A DNA stretch of 64,000 nt from positions 8,494,001-8,558,000 of the forward strand of contig OU612072.1 of NCBI GenBank assembly GCA_914767715.1. The letters are read 5' to 3'. The position numbers and the translations under genes are program-made. The notes under the pieces are model-generated. The model saw only the letters and a list, made by a program, of their open reading frames with translations. It ran no database searches and was not told the DNA's origin. Shown piece after piece: positions 58,476 through 64,000 of this stretch. The stretch comes from Membranipora membranacea. Lineage: Eukaryota > Bryozoa > Gymnolaemata > Cheilostomatida > Membraniporidae. The number at the start of each line of letters is the position of its first letter. Position 1 is the first letter of the stretch.

Positions 58476-60005
58476 TCCTCAAAAGCATTTTGTATAATGT
58501 TTATTATTAAAACATTGAAATCAATATAAAAACGTTTAATATATGGCGGTATGGAATGAGCTCAGTAAATGTTTTAAATAACAGAATATTGATTTTGAAA
58601 TGATCGATTCGAGCAATCATGTTTTCTTTTCATGCGCTAATCTTGTACTCACATTCATTGTTTTACGTAAATTCTCATTCTATTTTATCAAACCATAGGG
58701 CATTTTTACTAACACTAAAATATTCTTTCAGTAATATAAATTACATGTAACACAATGTGAATCATATGCCAGAACCACAACCTCTTTTCAAACATGGTTA
58801 TAAACATTATCCCTTTCTCATACACCCAGCTGAACGAAATCAACTTGTTATGTAAACTTTTGTGGTCACAAAGCTAAATTTCCTGGTTGGAATTTGTAAT
58901 TATTTATGTATACAGTTTACCAAGAGAACCACCTAGGCAATTTTTGAGCAATGAAACCAGTAAGTAGGCTATTTTTTTACATTGCTCCTATTTTGTTAGA
59001 GCCACAACTTTTTTTATTAGCACAATTCTGGTGGAACCAAAAGCAAAACATACCTGGAAGAAGCACTCAGAACAGTTCTTTTTCAGCTAGTAAATTTGGA
59101 TTAGCTATGCTTTATATCAAAATCTTTTGAAACAGTTGTGGTGAACGGTTCAAGCTGGTTTAGTACAGGAGATGGTTGTATATATTTTTTCAGGCAATGT
59201 TTATGGATACTAACAACAACAAAACTCACAAGACTTGTGAATAGTCACTGAGGATGAGATTTGGGCTTGTGTAATCAAGGAGACTTTATCTCCCTGGTGT
59301 AAATGAATATGGAGGATTGGAGGTGTTTCGGATATCATTTTATTTGAAAATTTTAATGGGCATTGATTGATAAGCAAACCCAATCTCTGTTTTTTCAGGC
59401 CAACAACTACCAGCAGTGAGGAACAACCGTTGCGTATATAACCGGGTGAACATCAAGGCTTAGTACTTCTTTTTGGAGAGCCCTCAAGAGCACAACACCC
59501 TCTATTTTTATGGAGCGATCACACTTTATTGGAGTTGACATCTTCTATCCTTTTTAGGAACTACAGTGCAGTGGAAACTTACCAAAACACATTAAAAAAC
59601 TATGCTGGACAAATCTGGGTAAATACAAAAAATCATTTGTATGAAGTTGCCCCCTTCCTTAAAAGGAAGGGATAACTCCATACGAAATAAATATAAGGAA
59701 TAATGAGTAAAAGAGGGGTGTCTGTTAGGCCTCATGTGGGCCGAATGTTTGACATGAGGGCTTATATGATATCAGAGAATATATCATCGGAAATAATACA
59801 AATATTGGATATTAGTAACCAGGCAAATACATTATATTCACTCATACCCAAAGGATCTGAACTTGTAAAACATGACCAAGGTCTTTACTTGCCTCCCTGT
59901 ATTCCTTTCAATATCATCTTTAAATTTTAACCAATATATTGATTATAAATTTATGCAGAGTACCTGTATTTGTTTATATTTTAGGGCTACACAACATAAA
60001 CTGAT
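58476..60005. other. No supported gene
   Basis: AT-rich sequence. A 75-codon plus-strand frame at 59703-59930, starting MSKRGVSVRPHVGRMFDMRA, has protein-like composition but no relatives or splice partners here. It lies just before the LINE and might be an isolated exon. Confidence 0.35.
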
Positions 60006-60009
60006 TTTT

Positions 60010-61044
60010 AAATGCAACAATGAAGTATTGCTTAGCAAGTCACTTGTGACTTGGGTGTCGTCCAAGAATGGTGCTATAATAATCGGATGACCATAAATAT
60101 AGAAAAATCCCATTACCTTGTTTTTGGCAATGCAAAACATAAATTTGATTTAAAATTCTCCAATACCACCCTGTTACGATCATCTACCACTAAACTACTC
60201 GGATTTACAATTAGTGATTCGATGTCATTTGATAATCATATTGAATATATAAAAACTAAAATACAAAAAAATACCAATTTGTTACAATTATGCAGAACTT
60301 TTTTGACCACACAATCAGCCAGACAGTTTTACTTTCAATTCATACATTGCCACATCATAAATGGAATACAATTTTTCTTGAATATCAGTCCAAAATATCA
60401 GCTAGATTCACTTTATGTTTATCAGAAAGCTGCGCTAAGAATTATTGCAAATATTCATTACAATCCAGTTCAATTATCGAATTCGTTTTTCTTATGTCGT
60501 ACATTAAAAATATTGCCACTTCCTAGTCTTCTTATATATTTTAGTTCTATCTATGCCTACAGAATAATGTATAACATCACACCTAGCTATATTAATGATC
60601 TTTTTCTTACTAGAAATCGAAGACACCCCAAGCGCGATAATTTTCTTATTTTACCTCCTAATGATAAACTAAACATTGCAATTGCTTCATCTTTTAATAA
60701 TCTTCCTTTGTCAATACGCTCACTGAGCAAGGTAACATCATTTAAATCTGGCGTATTCAAATATCTTTTGTTTCAATTATAACATTATCTTTTTATCTCT
60801 GCAACAAGTTTTGCCTCTGCACAACACTATAATGAAAATATCTTAACATTTTTATTTTCTCTCTTCTCAAAGACATCCTATCTATTTCAACCTCACTGCT
60901 GAAACGTTTTAACTCATCTTCAGTCTCAAGCTTTCCTTTTTTTCTCTTTTCCTTTTCCTTTTTTTTCGGCACTATTCGGAAAACATTCCCCTACTGGAAT
61001 GAAATAGACTGCCAATAAAAGTGTAAAAAAAAAAGAAAAAAAAG
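60010..61044 (+). mobile_element. 5'-truncated LINE with reverse-transcriptase C-terminus and poly(A) tail
   Basis: The frame 60051-60782 encodes the end of a LINE polyprotein: LGVVQEWCYNNRMTINIEKS and YLVFGNAK (after the RT palm), TKLLGFTISDSMSFDNHIEY, and a long C-terminal region ending VTSFKSGVFKYLLFQL. It is open for 243 codons, so the copy is fairly young. CAATAAAAG at 61013-61021 and an A-rich tail to 61044 mark the 3' end. The 5' part, including endonuclease and RT core, is missing. Confidence 0.85.
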
Positions 61045-61171
61045 TCTATGACATACAGGACTAATCTAACAGAATGTGAAAATAGGTACAGAAGTATAAA
61101 AGTTATGACTATCGGACATTTGTCCTATGATCAAATATAGTATCTGTACAAGGTTCAATGCTAGTCACTGT

Positions 61172-61557
61172 TTATCTTCCATAAGTTACACAGATGGGCA
61201 AAGGAAAAAACCTTTTATCATGAAGTAGGTGTAATCTCCAGACTGTGTGTAGAATGAGCGACTTTTGATTTTCGTGAGCATGAGCAATTAGTATAGAGAC
61301 AATTAAGATAAAACTGATAATCATCCATATATAACCACAGCAGGATGTGCTGCAATTCTTAGATTCATCAGATTTACCACCTTTACGTCTCACCCAACAA
61401 GCGCAGCCCAGAACGATGAGTAGACCGAGCAAGAAAAATATGCTCAAAAAGACAAGTCCAACAATCATGAGCTGTTCTCCGATAGGTGTACTGTTGCTGT
61501 ACTAGCTGCTTCATGTTGAATTGGAACTAGTGTCCGACAGTGAGCTCAAACGAGGCT
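61172..61557 (-). pseudogene. Terminal exon of a membrane protein with two in-frame stops
   Basis: After the acceptor TTTATGTTGCAG one frame reads PRLSSLSDTSSNST, a stop, SS, a second stop, then YSNSTPIGEQLMIVGLVFLS. It continues through two hydrophobic segments (FFLLGLLIVLGCACWV and YIWMIISFILIVSILIA) separated by RRKGGKSDESKNC. This is like a Ser/Thr-rich stalk plus membrane anchor. From the ATG at 61466-61468 a 98-residue, two-pass protein could still be made. Either the gene is broken, or translation begins downstream. Upstream exons were not found. Confidence 0.45.
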
Positions 61558-61559
61558 CT

Positions 61560-62112
61560 GCAACATAAAAATGTGACACATTATCAGAATAAATAAGAAG
61601 ACATTGCAATAGCCAATAGTTAACCAGACAGAAAACTTGTACCATATATAATCATAAAACAGAACAAACAACTGAATAGCAAACTAAGTGTTTTGAGCGT
61701 ATTTGTGGCAATTCTTTGGTACTTCATACACCCCTCAAAATTTAGAAGATCCTATTCTCTAGCCAATGAGTTGGCTCTCATTGCCAGTTTAACAGGGAAG
61801 AGCCACCAAAGAGCCACATTGGATACATTTTCTCCAAAAGTAGGGCGAAGTGTGAGGTGAATGCCAACTTGACATTAATTTCCCTAGAAGATCATTGATT
61901 TCATAGTGGCCTACCAAAGACTTTGTTAAATCCATTTTAGTTAAGTGGTTACATATTCCACATGGAATTTTATATGGCTGTAATAGCACAGTAATCGCAA
62001 TATCTGCACAGCGAACACAAAAAATTACAACAGCCCAGACGCAGTAAACTCAAGATCTGCAAGTACAATAGCCAAGAGCATGGATCACTACGTGACTGCC
62101 TTGCTACTCAGT
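61560..62112. other. No supported gene
   Basis: No exon or repeat recognised between the membrane-anchor exon and the MITE at 62113. Confidence 0.45.
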
Positions 62113-62340
62113 CAGGGCCGTAGCTTAGAAAGAATGGTAGGGGACGCAAAAGTCAGAGGCAAGTACAAAGCATCACCAGTAACCTTCTCCCCGAGCAATT
62201 TAAGCCATACAATAAGCAAAAAGAAGTCCCAGAGTAGCTGATTCCGATATGTATTATTAATTTAGAATGTTTATAGGCCACTGTATTTAGCTTTCTAGGG
62301 GAGGCAATGCCTCCCTGCCTCATCTAGAACTACGGCCCTG
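62113..62340. mobile_element. CAGGGCCGTAG-type MITE
   Basis: The element runs from CAGGGCCGTAGCTTAG to CTAGAACTACGGCCCTG, in the same orientation as 57939-58175. It shares GGGGACGCAAAAGTCAGAGG-like sequence and the GGAGGCAATGCCTCC hairpin. Confidence 0.85.
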
Positions 62341-62819
62341 CATTGGTACAATAGCCTATCATACTAGAATATCTTGTATAAGTACACATGATATTTTCAC
62401 CAAGTTATAGAGGTCAACAGTAGGAAAGTTTGACGTTGTGGTAAACTCACTGTTCTGAGTGAGTGATTGTTTGTTTAAAGTCAAGACAGTAGAGTTGACA
62501 AATCTCTAATCCTTATCAACTACAGTGGTACCAACAGAAGTGCTACATAATCCTAGTTCATACCATCATTTTGCTCTCATTAATCTGCTCATTAGGAGGT
62601 AAGTGGAAATCGGTTAACCAATAATGTAACTGTCAAACTGATAATTTTAGCATTTTTAATTTTCAGCAATTGCAGTGGACGTGGTCCACCGACCATGGCA
62701 ATAAGATTAAAGATTAATTAATGTAATCAAATAATTACATTATTTTGCTTGTTTATTTGTGAAGCAAGCTCACACAATTGTTTAGTCTCTTGGCGGCACT
62801 TCATATTATCCTTCTGTAT

Positions 62820-63111
62820 TAGGTCCGTAGTTCTAGGGGAGGCAGGGAGGCACTGCCTCCCCTAGAAGGTTGACCTTAAAACACTATAATCCATGTCATA
62901 GTCAGCTCCTCTGGGATTTCCATTTGCTAATTATATCCCTTAAATTGCTTGGGGAGGAGCTCACAGCACCCCTTGGGGAGGAGCTTAGAGCACCCATTGG
63001 GGAGGAGCTCACAGCACCCGTTGGGGAGGAGCTCACAGCACCCCTTCTGGTGATGCTGTGGATTCACTCACACTTTTGCCTCACATACCATTTCTCTAAC
63101 CTACGGCCCTG
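62820..63111. mobile_element. CAGGGCCGTAG-type MITE, inverted, with internal 24-bp tandem repeat
   Basis: The element runs from AGGTCCGTAGTTCTAGGGG to CTACGGCCCTG, in the opposite orientation to its neighbour at 62113. At about 62950-63048 a 24-bp unit (TTGGGGAGGAGCTCACAGCA plus four bases) occurs four times. The sister elements have a single unit. Confidence 0.85.
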
Positions 63112-64000
63112 TGTATATACTATCTTATTTATCTTGTGGTCTAGCTTCAATGACCATTGTCTAGGACTTGCCATGAGACGAGTCCAAATGTGTGAACCCC
63201 TCAGGCTCATCCATGACCAGAACACAAGGTTAAGGATAAGGGTAAGGCAATGAAAGACACACGTTGGTGTCCTTGAAACTAAATAACTATTACTTGTCTG
63301 CTGCGTTAAAGAGGAAAATGTCTGCCAACTAGTAGTAAGTGTATAAATACTGTAACAATGGTGGACCACAGGTTTACTCTAACAACCTCGGTATTTAGCA
63401 ATGTTTGACTGCACCTCTTGAGTTTTTGTTGTTGACAAACAACCGAACAACAAAGACTCCAAGGGGGCGTCCCCTTGAATCCCCTTGAATTGCGGGCACT
63501 GTTGCTTTTTAGCAATTTATAAGGACCATTCAAAAAACAATCTGTATCCAAAAAAAAATGTAGGCTGATGATTATCAGAAATGCTGCAAAGATAAAAGCA
63601 ACAAAACTTCAGGAGAGCGAAAGCAGACCATTTGTTCACTAGGTTAAGTTGGTGGGTTGGCAATGAAACTATAATCGCAAACTGAGCAAAGAGAAAAATT
63701 ATCATCGATACTTTTTATACCTATGAGGTCGACAACCTGAGTATAATTAGCCGATTTTGGATGCCTTCACTCAAAGACAAGGTCACAGTTGATTGAGAGT
63801 AATTACCAAATTATGTATGGTTCGCTAAATACACTTAACATTTAGTACATAGTACCACACACACATACATGCCATTCCTTTTTTGGCCCAGCCAGCCAAG
63901 TGCAATTTACTAAATCCTATACATGTTAATTGGACAAGATCTCATATCACTGGTTAATCCACAGAACAAGAACAATACATTGGACTATCAGATATAAATT
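63112..64000. other. No supported gene
   Basis: Only short unsupported frames and one direct repeat of GTCCCCTTGAAT / ATCCCCTTGAAT (63470-63489) were seen. Confidence 0.45.

Overview
The window is nuclear DNA from an intron-rich animal. Exons are short and bounded by GT..AG introns, coding density is low, and the intergenic DNA is AT-rich and full of 5'-truncated LINEs, short inverted-repeat elements and minisatellites. The recognisable genes (ALKBH1, a GPI-anchored Ly6/uPAR protein, a BTB/POZ protein) are metazoan. I infer an invertebrate, probably marine, but nothing here fixes the phylum. No rRNA, tRNA, CRISPR or bacterial-type feature was seen.

Layout. 0-1.2 kb: a decayed, internally deleted LINE. 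2.1-14.7 kb: about four diverged tandem units carrying minus-strand exon remnants of one unidentified multi-exon gene that probably encoded a membrane protein, interrupted by minisatellites and small transposons. 14.7-20.5 kb: mostly non-coding, with two LINE fragments. 20.5-20.95 kb: two more candidate exons resembling the 2-14.7 kb family. 20.98-23.86 kb: a recent 1.48-kb tandem duplication. 26.2-27.6 kb: the last two exons of an unidentified minus-strand gene with a CxxC motif. 29.0-29.2 kb: the last exon of an unidentified plus-strand gene. 29.4-37.96 kb: a complete five-exon minus-strand gene for a 1069-residue protein, an SGNH-hydrolase-like N-terminal region with catalytic positions altered, followed by a long disordered acidic tail. 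39.9-41.8 kb: large nested inverted repeats. 43.3-44.9 kb: another tandem duplication. 46.6-51.3 kb: a complete six-exon ALKBH1 gene. 51.5-52.3 kb: a two-exon Ly6/uPAR gene, convergent with ALKBH1. 54.9-57.1 kb: a four-exon BTB-domain gene on the minus strand. 58.2 kb: an orphan last exon. 60.0-61.0 kb: a 5'-truncated LINE with poly(A). 61.2-61.6 kb: a membrane-spanning terminal exon with two in-frame stops. 62.1-63.1 kb: two copies of one MITE family.

The genes show no sign of a shared pathway; this is an ordinary stretch of animal chromosome. Gene models were built by hand from frame and splice-site agreement: intron phases match at every junction of the SGNH-like, ALKBH1, Ly6 and BTB genes, so these four models are reliable. 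UTRs and promoters were not determined. Exon coordinates are given in the evidence of each gene.
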